A stretch of DNA of 64,000 nucleotides from Rhynchopus euleeides (GCA_963210315.1 OY723307.1:1116001-1180000); one strand, 5' to 3'. Shown: positions 20,914-33,389, numbered from the stretch's first letter. A program made the numbers and translations. Notes: generated by a model not told the origin, from the letters alone.

Positions 20914-21715
20914 CTCCGACAGAGGGAGACGGCGGTGTGGGGTGTGGGGGAGGGAGGGGCGGCGGCTACCTCTGGCCCCCCTTCTTGTTCCCACCCTGGT
21001 TGGGGGGTGTGGTGAGAGCGTGCGAGAGTGAGAGAGAGAGGGGGGGGGGGGTCGCATCGAAGTGGGGTGAAAAAGCTGTGGGTCTGCAAAGAAGAAGGGG
21101 GGGGAGGGGGGAGAACTGTCGGGGATATTCATCGATCGCGGTTACACATCCACACGTCTGCTGCAAAGGTGTGCCGTGGATCTGCATCGCACAGCTTCTC
21201 CTGCGCTGTAAGCCACAACTCCAAACAAAATAAGGAAATCACTCAATCCAATCGAGCGATGCACATACCCCCTGTCCGTGAGCCGGGGCGTGCGGCGATC
21301 ACCACAGCTGGAGGGCCAAAGGGCCAAAGGGCAAGGTTTCCAACACTGTGCAGGCCGCACCCCAGCCCAGGGACAGGCTGCTGTGCCGATGGCTGATGGG
21401 GTTCTGTAATACTCAACTGTATATGGGAAAAACTGCCCGACTCCTGTCGGGCACCACAAGATATCTCGAGACGGGGGTACCTTGGAACGAGCAGGGGAGT
21501 GGGCCACGGAAAGGGGCTGAATGCTCCGGAGCAGGCATGTGGTTGATTGCTTGGGTAAAGCTGTATCCCTCACGGGGCTCATGTGGCAGTGTGCCGTGCA
21601 AACGGCGCGAGTGTGATGTGTACAAAGATAGGCCCGAAGAAGAGTTCTGCCAGAGCAGGTGCGGCATGTGGTGTGCTCCAGAGAATGGTCGGATCCGCTT
21701 CAGGGGTATGGTGGT

Positions 21716-23031
21716 TTACCCGCCGCCGTCGCCACCCCCGCCTCCTCCACCTCCACAACCACCACCCCCGCCTCCGCCTCCGCCTCCTCCACCGTCACCG
21801 CCACAGCCACCGCCATCCCCAAACCCACCACCACCATAGCCACCACCACCACCGTCCCCACAGCCACCCCCATAGCCACCACCACCACCACCGTCCCCAC
21901 AGCCACCCCCATAGCCACCACCACCGCCGCCGTCCCCACAGCCATCACCGCCGTCCCCATAGCCACAACCGCCACCGTGACCATCGCAGTCTCCATAGCC
22001 CACACCACCATCTCCAAATCCTCCCTCGCCATCCATAGCATCGCAGCCCATGCCAGCATCCCCATCGTCGGCAAATGCGCCGGAATCGTCCCCGAAACCG
22101 TCCCCGAAATCGCACTCCTCCAGATCTCCACCGATATCGGCGCCGTCTCCACCGCCACCGCCCCTGTTCCACATCACCAAAGCGCGTGCCTGCAGGTCCC
22201 GCGATCTGTTGTTCTCCATGAGGCGGCCACGCACCCGCCGCGTGGATGTGCAGTACGCCTGGGCATGCTGCATGTGTGCCTGCCACACGAGGTCGATGCC
22301 CAGTGGCGGCACGAGCACCTCCGACTTGGGAAAGCCCGCAGACAACAGCAGGAACCGCCGGTACATCATCACCAGCTGCCGCACCGTCATATACCCCAGT
22401 GGCGAGGGGAACATATCAAGGAAGCGCCGCCCGGTATCCAGCTGCCGCACCGCCGTCACGCCGAGGTCGAACCCCACCTCGCCAGTCGGGTAGCGGGCAC
22501 GCCGTTCGAATTCCCTGGGCTGCAACTTGTGCACCGCCTCCACATACACCTGCAGAAGCTGGCCCTCCGACAGCCCCCGCAGGCCCTGAAGGTGTGGCCG
22601 CGTTGTGCCCGCCCCGTGGCTTGGCGACTTGAGATAGCGCGCCACCGCCTTCAGCACCTTTTTTTTTTGCGGCCTGTGTGGTTGTCTTCGTCGTTTTTCT
22701 GCTGCGACCGGACATCCCCTTCTGGAGACACCGATCTACACTATGAACCGTGAGCTGATGCTGGAGCTTTCGGGAGCCTCTGCGAGTGGGTGGCCACGTT
22801 TTCTTTGGTGGACGCATCCAAAAGGAAATAAAGAAATAACGAACCCGAAAAGAGGTCGAGGCACCCGCTCCACACCAGCATCTTGGGGCCGGGGGTTCAC
22901 AGTTCACACAGGTGGGGCACCTGCCGATCGGTGATCCCGCGCTTCTCCACGCCCTCCAGAAGGTGGTGGTACCACCACACCGTGTCGGCAAGCGGGCAGC
23001 CGAAGTCCACCTGCCGCCCCTGCGAACCCAT
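21716..23031 (-). CDS. GRDP/DUF1399-like glycine-rich protein, at least two exons
   Basis: Exon 1 begins at ATG 23031 (MGSQGRQ), after a CACCCCACTCAG acceptor, and reads VDFGCPLADTVWWYHHLLEG to about 22921-22910. The next exon is open from about 22720 through VLKAVARYLKSPSHG to the stop at 21716. It contains VRQLVMMYRRFLLL and VPPLGIDLVWQAHMQHAQAYC, the W-x-x-H(M)-x...Y hallmark of DUF1399 (glycine-rich domain proteins, GRDP). Exon 1 may supply the first of the two such lobes. The last 140 residues are mostly Gly with Asp and Tyr, encoded by a G-rich microsatellite-like tract. The exact splice sites are unresolved; a phase-2 junction after PHL is compatible. Plant GRDPs are linked to development and stress; no enzyme activity is known. 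Confidence 0.6.
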
Positions 23032-23051
23032 CGCACAGGCGGGCCACAGCC

Positions 23052-23085
23052 CTGAGTGGGGTGGGTGTGGGTGTGGTGTTTTAAG
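23052..23085 (-). promoter_or_regulatory. candidate splice-leader acceptor for the GRDP-like gene
   Basis: The coding strand reads CACACCCACACCCACCCCAC then TCAG, with the AG 20 bases before the ATG at 23031. This pattern supports placing the start at MGSQG. Confidence 0.45.
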
Positions 23086-23591
23086 TGGGTAACCCTGCGC
23101 GGATCTGTGCCCACTCCCCGCCCAGTGCTGGTCTGGGCAAACTGTAGAATATGCACACAACACAGCCCAGGCGCGCTTGCGAACAAAATTAGATGCACGG
23201 GATGGGGAGCTGGGATGGGGGCTGGGGTGTTCATCACCTATGTCCACGGCGAGCGTCGGACGCGACGAGGCCCCCAGACCCGGGGTATCACCCTCCTGGC
23301 TCTGGGGCCGCACCCACCCACCTGAGGGATAGTCGGGCGACAATCGCGTTCACCCGAGTTGGTGTGCAGGGCACAGAGGACGGGCTTTTATGTTCAGTCA
23401 GCTGGCTTTTCCGACGGCCAGCTCGGTGCACGGCGCTGAAGTGAATTCCAGTTACAGGCGGTTTGGAGACTGTCACGTGCAAGCTGCAGGTGAAATTCAC
23501 GACTGTAAAAAGCACAGGCACACCTTGCAATTCGCGCCGACACTTCAATGCCGTGTGGGATCATGGGGGTTCTGAAAGGAAAGCACTGTAT

Positions 23592-23642
23592 GGAGAGGTA
23601 GAACGCACCGAGCACTCTGCTCTTGATGCGAGCTCCGCTCTG
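23592..23642 (+). repeat. stem-loop family, copy 1
   Basis: Reads GGTAGAACGCACCGAGC...TCTTGATGCGAGCTCCGCTC. Flanking arms pair imperfectly around the conserved loop words CACCGAGC and CTTGATG. A (CA)n run follows at 23647. Confidence 0.5.
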
Positions 23643-23976
23643 AATGTATTCACACACACACACACACACCCTCGTGGATTTCGCATTTGATGCAAGGAAC
23701 CTTGTACTGGGAACATCCACTGCAGGCCTTGGGGTGTCACAAAGAATATAAATCGCCTTTTCAAAATATCGGCACATAGGAGGGTTCTTTGGCACAGGAC
23801 AGGCACATCTTGTTCATCACACTCACGCGCAAATCACAGATCATCTTGCAGTGTACAAAATCACGGGGCACGCAGTGAAATATACACTGGTCCCAACCCC
23901 CCAAGCATGCGAGGGATTTGCATGTTCTTTCTGCAGTGCAAATGGGGAAGGTGTTCATCTCCCCCCAACATGCAGC

Positions 23977-24020
23977 GTGGATCGCGCCGAGCAGACACAG
24001 CTCTTGATGCGATCGACCAC
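23977..24020 (+). repeat. stem-loop family, copy 2
   Basis: GTGGATCGCGCCGAGCAG...CTCTTGATGCGATCGACCAC: the arms TGGATCG and CGATCGACCA pair, with different bases from the other copies but the same loop words (GCCGAGC, CTTGATG). Confidence 0.5.
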
Positions 24021-26242
24021 CATCAATCTGCACCACAACCCACCCACCCCCACGAACACCCCCAACGGCACAGAGAGAAGGGGTGTGTGGGGTGGTGGTA
24101 ATTCTCCTTCACACGCGAAAACCGACCACAGCGCAGCAGCGGAAGGGGGGGAACGAAGGCGGGGGCCACGAGGCAGCCAACACACAGCCACCAGGCCTTA
24201 GGAGGGGTGGGAGCTTGGGATGTCAAGTAGGGTGTGGAGGTGCAACAAAAAAACAGTACGCCACACCGGATATAAGACAGACGCATCACATCACATCACA
24301 ATCACAATCACACATGCAAATTGCACGACCGAAGCGGAAGGCTATACAAGATTGCCTTCCTAAACACGCGTCCCCGACACAGAAACCGCAACATCGCAAA
24401 ATTGCACTTCTTTCGCTTTTTTATGGCAGAGCAAACAGCACCCCCCTCTGTCACATAAAAAAACACAACAGCTCCGTAAAATTTCCCTTCAGCCTGGGGG
24501 TTGCCAACCTGCTGTCCACCCGAGTTCCCCTCGGCTTTTTTTTGCGCTCTGGCTGCACCACCACCGCAAAAAAAGACACCAGAACTCAGGTCAAATCAGA
24601 TGGCCCTGTCTGTTGAACGGGTTGCTCATGAAGAATCCCATGAAAAATCCCAAGGGAAGAAAGGGCATTCAATCAACCCCAACGTTATCCCACTGAGGTG
24701 TCATATTCGCATGGAATGGGGGCGGGGGGGGGGTGTTATTGGCGATGGCGGTGATGATGCAGCGAAGAGTTTGTTTTAATTAAAAGATGGAAGGGCGTAA
24801 TGCCGACGGGATGAACGGGTGTAGTGTGGTTTCTTTTCTTGCAGCTGCACCGCATGAGCGCACTCCCTCATCAGTGGGGTGTGTGGCAAAAAAAAACAGT
24901 AATCAAATCAAATCCCTCCTTCGCCTTGACGTAGACACCCTGCAACAGCCAGCAACTGTGGGATAACAGTTTCCGGACTACTTTTTGCGGAGACACAACA
25001 CACAAATGAAATAGATCCAGCTCCCCGACCCATCATACCAACCCACCGCGACTCCCCCCAACAGAAAGGACGAGGTAACGGCGCGACGCAAATCCCCAGA
25101 TATGGCACCCTTTGGGAAGCAGGGGATGGGGGGGGGGGGGGGGGGATCAGAAAGATGGGTTTTCACGGGGGCTTTCGCGAAGCCCCCGTAAGCTTCCCTT
25201 TCTCCCCCATATTTCTTGTGAGAAGATATTAAAAAAACCCGTCGTTCTCATTCCCCGTGCACCCCCCCATCCTCGCGCCCCCCTATACACATATCCCAAC
25301 GCTCATCAGATGCAAGGGGGGTGTCAGCCGCACAACAGAAGGCTTCGTCCTTTCCGAAAATTCCGGGGGGAAGCGGGGGAGGGGGTGGGTGGGGGGTAAA
25401 GGGCTGGAGGGAGGTGGGGGATTGAAAAGATGTGAGAGGGCAGTTGCAACTGGGTTGGGGCGGATGGGTTGCAACACGATAGAAAATGGTTTCATGATGT
25501 GTCGGCGTGTGTTTTGAACGATTTGAACGATTTTTGGCCGTGCTCGTCGCGTCCCCCGGTGAGGGGGGACGCTGTTTCGTGTTCTCCTTGCCGCACGGAG
25601 GCATTGCCTTACGTCGCCTCTTCCTCTTTTCCTTTATGGGCGGGTTAGTCTGGCTCAGAGGGCGGGACCGTGCTGATATGCACAGTGACGACTCTCCCTT
25701 TTTTGTTGTGCCCGCCTCCTGCCGAGTCGTGGCTGCTGCCTCTCAGACTGGGGGCGGGCGGTCGCCGACGCTGACGCGCCTGGCGGCCCGTGGAAAGTGA
25801 CGTGGGTCTGGGGGTGGGGGGGGGGGGTGCTGGGGTGTCAGGCCGAAGCGTTTTTCTGAGATGAGCGTACGCCCCTTGTTGATGCCCATATGTTGTTTAT
25901 TTTGCTTCACTTTTTCGTTGGGCGGGGCGGTGGCTGCAGAAGCCGTTCAGATTCGCAAGCATACTGTGGCATTCAGTTACATGTATGTGTGGTGATGTGG
26001 TGTTGCTATTGTTTGACTCTATGACCTTGACTTGTCGTGCGGAGGACTGACGCAAGACGCAGTCCGGCTCGCCCTGGCAGACACAGCCTGGTCAGAAGGA
26101 ATGGGGTGTTTGTTATGGTATGGACACACACGCGAATCGCAAGACACGACGCAGCAGCACGCAGAACGCAACCGAACATCGTAATCTTGAGGCGACATAC
26201 ACTGTGACGCACACACACACACGTGAATATTTTTGTAGGAGC

Positions 26243-26283
26243 GGAGAACACACCGAGAGCGCGCCTGCCTTGATGCGTTCTCC
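26243..26283 (+). repeat. stem-loop family, copy 3 (perfect 7-bp stem)
   Basis: GGAGAAC at 26243-26249 pairs exactly with GTTCTCC at 26277-26283. The loop carries ACACCGAGAGCGC and CCTTGATGC. A (CA)n CGTGAAT segment precedes it at 26205-26228. Confidence 0.65.
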
Positions 26284-29078
26284 ACTGTCACACAACACAC
26301 GCGAAGCTTTTGTTTGGGGTTTGCGTATCGGCCCCACTTTGGCAGGGGGCGGGCCATCAACACAGCCCCTCAGGCCCAGAGTAAATCACACCACTCTGCT
26401 TGCAGATGAGAAGGAAGAACCCCACCGGCACTGCGCAGAGCTCTGAGCCCACACAGCCCCTTCCCATATATATCTGAATTGTGCCCGTGTGCTCCATAAG
26501 GAACGGGAGGTGCGCTCTTTCCCATATTGAGGGTGTTCCTTTCTACTTCGAATCCATTGACGGGTGACACGACTAGGCTCTGGCTATGACTAGTAATTTG
26601 CTAACGCGTGATCGCTCACTTCTGCTCGTTTGTAACGAGTGGCACTCGACACACATTGCCACCTCTTCGTCCACCCGTCAATACCACATTTGCCTCATCT
26701 CTTTTTTGAGTCAGCAGTGCGATGTGCAGGGAGGGACGATGGCCCCCACACCGTTTCCCACACTGGAGTCTCGCCGTCGTTCACTTCAACCCTTCCTCAA
26801 CCCACCTTTCCCCCACCCCCCATACACACTCTCAATCCCCCCTCCCCCCAACCGGTTCGGACAAAACCGCCGTGCTGTTTCCTCTGTAAAGCGGAATCGG
26901 CTCAACCCACCGCAGGCCCAACGTGTGAGCATATTCCAAAGCCAGGCTAAGAGGGGCCCCATAGAGAAGGCTTAACCATCTTTAGCCGTTCTGCCGTGAA
27001 TATCCCGTTGTGCCAGGCCTGCAGGGCAGCCGATTGCATGGAGAGAGAAAAAGGCAACGTGCATCCGATGGGAGGGGGCGAAGGGGCAGTGAGGGAGTTG
27101 GCAGAGGGGCGGGGTTGTGGCAAGCCGCAGTGCCGCGGCATGGCAGGCAAATGGTGGGCAGGAGAGGGGGTGGGGGGGTGGGGTGGGGTGGGGTGGAGCC
27201 ATCCCCTTCCTTTTTCCCATCGTGTAGTCAGGATGTCAGGATGTCCGGGGGTTCCCATCCGGCTTGGACTGTTGGTCCAACTTGGAAGAAAGAAAAGATC
27301 AACGAAAAATCCATTCTCGGGGGTGGGGGTTTGCGCAGTGCGAGAGCACTGCCCACGCCACTACGCAGACCAGGCCCCCCCATCTGGGCCTTGGTCCCCA
27401 TGGCTGGGGAGTGCACACGGAGATTAAAGAGGGCGGGTGGGGTGGGGGGTGTGGGGGGGGTTTCGTAAATTCGAGAAAAAGCAAGAACCGCAGCAAGCCG
27501 GCCTCCCCGTTCTCTTTTTGCAGGTCGCGTTACGCGAGAAGGGTGGGGTGGGGTGGTGGCGGGTATTAGGTAAGTTCAAAGGCAAAAAATCCTGCCTGAT
27601 TCTGGACCACGTTCAAAACTGCTCAAAGAATAGGAAGCCGTGTGAGTGGGTGGGGTGGGGGATGGGGGGGGTGGCGCGGGGGGGGATGCCGAAAGCCAAA
27701 ATCGTAACAGCATCAAGTCACGCACGGAGGGGATCATGAACATCTCAGACAAACAGAATGCAATGAAACGAACAGAAAAGTGCAATTCGCGCGAGGTTGA
27801 GTGGCAGGCGCGCTGTGTGAATAGTGCCAATCAAGAGCCGAGTGGGCTGAGAGGCCCTGTGCAGAGAGCACAGCCCACTGGTGTGTGTGTGTGTGTGTGT
27901 GTGTGTGTGGTTATCAAGTTTTAAGGCGGTGTCGCCCTGCACGGGCAGTAGCACCTCCCCTTCAGTATCGCACTCCCGAAGGATTCCCCAACACGACGTG
28001 ACACCGGTTTCGACGCGTACTCTTCGTACCCCTCCCCCCGGCCGCGTCTCTTCAGCGAAGAACCGGGGATAATCGGACCAGGGCTAGCTAAACCCTGGTG
28101 GTGTCACGGGTGGGGTTGGAGAGGGAGAAAAAGGAAGAAATGAAGTTGCGAAAAAGTCAAACACTGACACGTGAAATCAATAAAAAGGGTGGTATATATC
28201 GCCCCCTTGCTGCGACGTAGACACTAAATAGTCAGGCCGCTTCAAGAGTCTTGAGGGCTTGTGTGTGTGTGTGTGTGCATGTGTTGTTGTTGCTGTGCCC
28301 CATGAGTCGCGGTGAACCCATCGGTAGGTAGAGTCGTGCAAAGTGTCACTTCAGTTATTCATCCCTTCCTCTACGGCCTGTACTTCGTTTTATGATTTGG
28401 CGCCACACACACGGTATACAACCCCCCTTGCCTGGTGAAGGGGAGGGGTGGTGTGTCCAGCACGTTTGTTCAGAAGTGCAAAAAAAAACTCCCCCCCGAC
28501 ACGATTCGCGACGAATATGGTGTGCGTAAAAACGTAATGCAATGCAGCCCGAGTGAGCCGCACTAACCGGCTCTCTAATATGCCTTTGATATGGGGGTGC
28601 CGCTGGCGCTGCTGTCCCCCCTTGAAGCTCCAGCCAACGCAAGCGCCAACCAGAGCACAGCAGCACCCTATCTGCATCACGCATGCCTAAAGGTAACCCT
28701 CCCACCCCACCCCACGCACATTTTGAACGAGTTTGAACGTTTTTTGGGCGTATGTTCACAGCGTCCCCCCCCCCCCCCACCCCCCGGAGAGAAGAGAGTG
28801 TGTGTGGGGAGGGATTTTTTTTGTCGAATCTATTGCAATGGGGGCCCTCGCTACGAGTCACTGTGAGTCACGAGTCGTCAGTTCTCAGCCAAACATGGCT
28901 GACTCCTCACTTTTTCTCACTCAGTCACACTTGGTAGCGAGGGCCCCCAATATATCCCTCAATGTTATGGCATCAAACAAAACTTCATTTTTTTTTCTCT
29001 GAACGGAAACTGAACCAAAAAAATACACACAGACCTCTCATCCACCCGCTCTCACCCCACTCTGCAACCCTCTGGAGC

Positions 29079-30281
29079 TTAACGGTCGTACTTCGGGACC
29101 GGTGAGGAGATCTGCATGGGGGTGACGTTGCGGAAGCCAGACGTGAAGCTGTACGCATCGATGTTGGAGGGGGTGAGGGCCACAGCGTGCGTCGAGAGGT
29201 AGTTCGTGCGCTGCGTCTTCCCCCAGAAGCACCGGGGAGGGGTCGTGGGGTCGCGCACGGTGTTGGCGTGCAGCACCTCCATGAGGAGGTTCGATGTGAA
29301 CACCTGCGCCACGTCGCTGCACTCCGCACCGCACCACTCGGCGGAGGTCTTGTCCTGGTTCCCATAGTGCGTCTCGTCATCAGGGTCGCAGGTCTGGCTC
29401 AGATCGATGACATCCAACCCACGCTCCGCAGCAAGCTCGAGGAGCTTGCGCACTGCGGGGGTCACCATCCATGCAAGGTAGTGGCGCTGCACGCTGCACC
29501 CGACATTTCCGGCACACCCCGTCAGGCCGGAAATGCTGTAGTCGTTGTGCGGCTGGTAGCAGATGACAAGGGTGACACGCAGGTCGGGGCACTTCCGCGC
29601 GATGCTGTCGAGGATGCGCCTGAGCCGCACCGCCATGTTCTCCGCAACCTTTCCCCTCTTGTCGTTGAAGGGGATCAGGCTGGAGGCAAGCGAGAACTGC
29701 ACGTCACGGCTGAGGTAGACGTCGTTCCCACCCAGAGCCAGGAAGGCGTGCTTCACATTCTTGAGGTACGACAGGTTGTCGATGGAGCGGATGCGCCCAT
29801 CAGGCCCAACAAGGTGCTCATACCCGTCGTGGTCGAGAGGGTCGGCGTCGGGTCCGAAGACCTGCGCACGCTTTGTCTGGCATTTGTGCCAGTCGTTTTC
29901 GATCCCGCGGTCCATCAGGTCGAACGTCGTCATCTGCTCCACCGCAAAGTTGAGGCATGTCCAGGGCGACACGGGCTGCTGCGACTCGCCCAGGCCCTCG
30001 TCCCCCGAACCCCCGTCGCGCTTCTGCACGAGGTTTGCGTGCTTCTGGAGCTTCTCCTCCATGATGTTGCGCAGGTCGCGCTTCGGGTTCCGCAGGAAGT
30101 AGAATGTGTCCAACACGCTGTCCCCCAGCAGCACGACCTTCCCCTGGTTTCCCTTCAGGCGGTCGAACCGCGACCACTTCCGCAGCATGAACTTCTGGTG
30201 GGGCTTCTGCCTGCCCGCCGTTGTGCCATCACAGGACGACACAGACGACGAGGTGCTAGGGCATCTTGCCACAGTCGGCAT
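29079..30281 (-). CDS. SGNH/GDSL hydrolase, intact paralogue
   Basis: The 400-residue protein from ATG 30281 contains KVVLLGDSVLDTFYFLRNP (block I with nucleophile Ser in GDS), an N-containing block II region, ALGGNDVYLSRD (block III G-x-N-D), a long middle with TLVICYQPHNDYS, and DVIDLSQTCDPDDETHYG (block V, D-E-T-H). It is about 50 percent identical by eye to the broken copy 11 kb away. It has no evident signal peptide or membrane segment; the N-terminus is Ser/Thr-rich. A reading frame extends far upstream of 30281 but is low complexity (poly-His, Thr-His repeats from a CA microsatellite) and is not counted. Probable esterase of unknown substrate; the gene is uninterrupted. Confidence 0.85.
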   Translation of the reverse strand: MPTVARCPSTSSSVSSCDGTTAGRQKPHQKFMLRKWSRFDRLKGNQGKVVLLGDSVLDTFYFLRNPKRDLRNIMEEKLQKHANLVQKRDGGSGDEGLGESQQPVSPWTCLNFAVEQMTTFDLMDRGIENDWHKCQTKRAQVFGPDADPLDHDGYEHLVGPDGRIRSIDNLSYLKNVKHAFLALGGNDVYLSRDVQFSLASSLIPFNDKRGKVAENMAVRLRRILDSIARKCPDLRVTLVICYQPHNDYSISGLTGCAGNVGCSVQRHYLAWMVTPAVRKLLELAAERGLDVIDLSQTCDPDDETHYGNQDKTSAEWCGAECSDVAQVFTSNLLMEVLHANTVRDPTTPPRCFWGKTQRTNYLSTHAVALTPSNIDAYSFTSGFRNVTPMQISSPVPKYDR

Positions 30282-30578
30282 GGTTGCGGGAGGGTGGGGC
30301 GGGCGCTTGACAGAAAAACAGATAAAAGTTCTGGCACAGGTGGGGAGACCAAAGGCGGGACTCAGGAAGGGAGAGGGAGGTGGGATGAAAAAGATGCAAA
30401 AAAAAAAGCGCTGCGGCGAGCAAGAGTGGGGTGGGGTCAGGCAAGTGGGGACCACGGGAGACAAGGCCAAACTTAATACGGGAGGGGGGAAGGGGGGGGA
30501 GAGAGGCAGGAACTTAGTGCCTGAGAAGCACGGTGTGTGGGGGTGCGAGCACTTCTTGTTGTGCGCGCCAAGGGGGCG

Positions 30579-30616
<38 letters not shown>

Positions 30617-32654
30617 CAGTTGCACTGTGGCAAAAACCTGGGGGAGGGATGGTGGTGGTGGTGGTGGTGATGGCAGCGGCAGAGCGGTGCTGAATTTCGA
30701 CAACGTTTTGGCGACGGGGGGTGGGGCTGGGGTGCCTGGCGAGGCCCGCTGCCTCGCGGCAGCGTCTGACTCTGCAAGAAATACACAATATCGTATAGGA
30801 TCTATGTTGCACTGCTGGGTAGGGGGTGTCACCTCGCAGTGGTCTGTGCGCCCCGATTCTGTCGGCACGCCGCCCCCAACCACCCTGCCCCGCTGCGGTG
30901 CGCTGCGCACCGCTGTGTGGGTGTGATGAAATGGAAAAATCCGGGGCAACAAAACAAAAATCAAAATCCGGGGGAAAACAGAAGCAACTCCCCGCAGAGC
31001 AGTTTGCTGACGGGAGTTGCCTTTGCCACCCGAGGAATCTGTGCCCCTCTGATGTCGTGTTGTGGCACAGGAGGAGTTGCCTTTGCCGCCGACAAACTGA
31101 GAGGAGTGCAGAAAAGTGATGGGTGCCTTCCTCCGGTCTTCCGGCAAGAAGGATACAGAGAAACAAAGAGACGGCAGGCACCCCCCTCCTCCAGATACCC
31201 CCCTCGCAAAATAGGAGACGCAACTGACACCGTTTTGACACACACACAGCCCATTCTGGGTTTTTTTTCTGTTTCGTTCCACCGCACTTTATCGCAATAA
31301 ACTACTAACTTTTGATTCGGTGATCAGGAGGCAACATGCAGGCATCTCAGGGAGAAGGGTGGGTGATTTGTTACAGGAAACCCCACAGGCAGGTAGAGGG
31401 GATGGGGGATGGAGGGTGAGGGGGACAGGCGCACACCCCCCCCCTTTGCCAGGCCATCTGGCAATCCGGGGCGCGCGCTGCGCGCCTCCTATATAAAGAG
31501 CGAAAAAGAGATCGGCAATACAACGCATACATCTCGGTTTTTTGCTGAATCCAGTTCGGGGTTACTCTACTGTGTGACCCACAACCACTCACTGACACCT
31601 GCAAGGCGAGATGCTGACATACACATACTTGCATATTTTTCATACATTCGGCGGTATACCCGGTATGTACCGGGTATTTTCGGTATTTTCGGTATTTTGG
31701 GTATACCCGGTAGATACCGGGTATACCGAAAAAAAAATCGTTATCCCCGGTATGTACCGGGTATCGACCCGGTATACCCGGTATTACTGGTATACGGAGG
31801 GTGTCCTAAATTTAGGAAATTTTTGAAAAATTTGGAAAAATTTGGGGGATTTTTTGAAAAAATGGCGAAAAAAAGGGTGTGGGGAGTTGGGTCCAGTTTA
31901 GCAAAGTCCGTGTATTTGGACGCGGCCCCTCAGATAAGGAAGCCGCGTCTCAGGTGCAGGATGTGGGGTGTTGTCGATTTTTCAGGGTTCGACATTCTCG
32001 GGCTGGACGGAGAGAAACGGTGGGTGCAACTCTGATCAGAAAAAACTTCAACCGAAAAAACGGGGTGTAGCTCCCTGACTGACGAGCAGCGGGAGGTGGC
32101 GAAGAGAAGCTCCTCATGCGTGGCGGCCTCCCTCGTTCGCGGCGGGTGAGGCATGCGGGGGTACGAGAGTGGCACCTGCCTGAGTTCTTTATGGAACCCA
32201 CAAACCTGGGTGGTAGCCGGCCTCACGGATGTGAGGTTGGAAATGCTCCGGGAGACAGCCGATGGCGCCTCAACGCCACAGGCTATCGTTGCCGGCATGG
32301 TGCCCATATGATGCAAGATGAGCGGCGGAATCCGCGAACTTCGGGAACTATCAGGTAGTTTGAACGCTGAAGACTGCCCCGCCAGGCTGAATGGGAGTCA
32401 CAACTGCAGACACGGGGCAGCCAAGAAACGGACGCAGTCGCGGAGACCACCTCCACTGTCAGAACGAGCAGAACTGAGAGACACTCAATGGGATGGAGCG
32501 GAATCACTGTAACGGGGACACACTGATGGCACACAGGACAGACAGACAGAAGTCAGAGTGAAACGGTTGTACAAAGGGCTCGGCTTTACCGACGTCCTTA
32601 GTACAGCGTGAAACGACGACGCCGCCGAAGGCGGCTAATCCGCCGCCCGAAGGG

Positions 32655-33389
32655 CGGCGGAAAAAATTTTGGGGTGTTTTTGGGTGAAAAACCGGGCAAC
32701 CTGGGCCCTTTGGGACCACATAGGCCAGGAAAGGCCAAAATTTTCGATTTTTTTCGGAAATTTTTCGGTTTTTCAGAGTGTGGCAGTCCGCAGATACAGA
32801 TTTTCGGGTCGGAAAAAAAAATTTTTTTTCGACCCAAAAAAATCGGATTTTTTCGGGGAGGGTCTCCGGTGGCCCCCCCTGGATTTCCTGATTTTTCCCG
32901 ATTTTTCCTGATTTTCGGATTTTGCTCGAAATTTGCCCTTGTGTCAACCAGTGGCAAAATTTTCGGAAAATCGGGAAAAATCAGGAAAATCCGGAGAACC
33001 GGACACCCTCCTAGATTCTGGGGGGGTGAAACGGCGGAAAAATTTTTGGGGTGTTTTTGGGTGAAAAACCGGGCAACCTGGGCCCTTTGGGACCACATAG
33101 GCCAGGAAAGGCCAAAATTTTCGATTTTTTTCGGAAATTTTTCGGTTTTTCAGAGTGTGGCAGTCCGCAGATACAGATTTTCGGGTCGGAAAAAAAATTT
33201 TTTTTCGACCCAAAAAAATCGGATTTTTTCGGGGAGGGTCTCCGGTGGCCCCCCCTGGATTTCCTGATTTTTCCCGATTTTTCCTGATTTTCGGATTTTG
33301 CTCGAAATTTGCCCTTGTGTCAACCAGTGGCAAAATTTTCGGAAAATCGGGAAAAATCAGGAAAATCCGGAGAACCGGACACCCTCCTA
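32655..33389 (+). repeat. tandem duplication of a ~360-bp segment
   Basis: Unit 1 (32655-33013) and unit 2 (33032-33389) run from CGGCGGAAAAA to CGGACACCCTCCTA with an offset of 376-377 bases and almost no differences beyond homopolymer length. Each unit contains the internal palindrome TCGGGTCGGAAAAA/TTTTTCGACCC. The near identity indicates a recent duplication inside the larger element. Confidence 0.85.

Larger units (their letters stand above)
23350..29078. other. 5.7-kb region with no recognisable gene
   Basis: Frames in both directions have low-complexity or biased composition. Repeats seen: stem-loop family copies at 23592, 23977 and 26243; TG/CA microsatellites at 23647-23669 and 27882-27909; poly-G near 25130-25145; the hairpin ACGGGGGCTT/AAGCCCCCGT at 25167-25192; and a diverged direct repeat (TTTTGAACGA-TTTGAACG-TTTTTTGG) at about 25513 and 28724. 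If genes are present they are short or fragmented into small exons. Confidence 0.5.

Noticed and set aside
27882..27909. TG/CA microsatellites as possible regulatory DNA
   Set aside because: Simple repeats are scattered through all intergenic regions here with no consistent position relative to genes.
29187..30476. 429-codon plus-strand frame opposite the SGNH hydrolase
   Set aside because: Shadow of a gene with clear catalytic blocks on the minus strand; the plus translation has no recognisable domain.
30282..31247. Upstream in-frame extension of the intact SGNH hydrolase
   Set aside because: It encodes poly-His, Thr-His and Pro-rich sequence from a CA microsatellite and C-rich tracts; the paralogue lacks it.
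31647..31800. Runs of GGTATACCCGG looking like telomeric or CRISPR-like repeats
   Set aside because: There are no regular spacers, and the words are short palindromes belonging to the inverted end of the 3.9-kb element.
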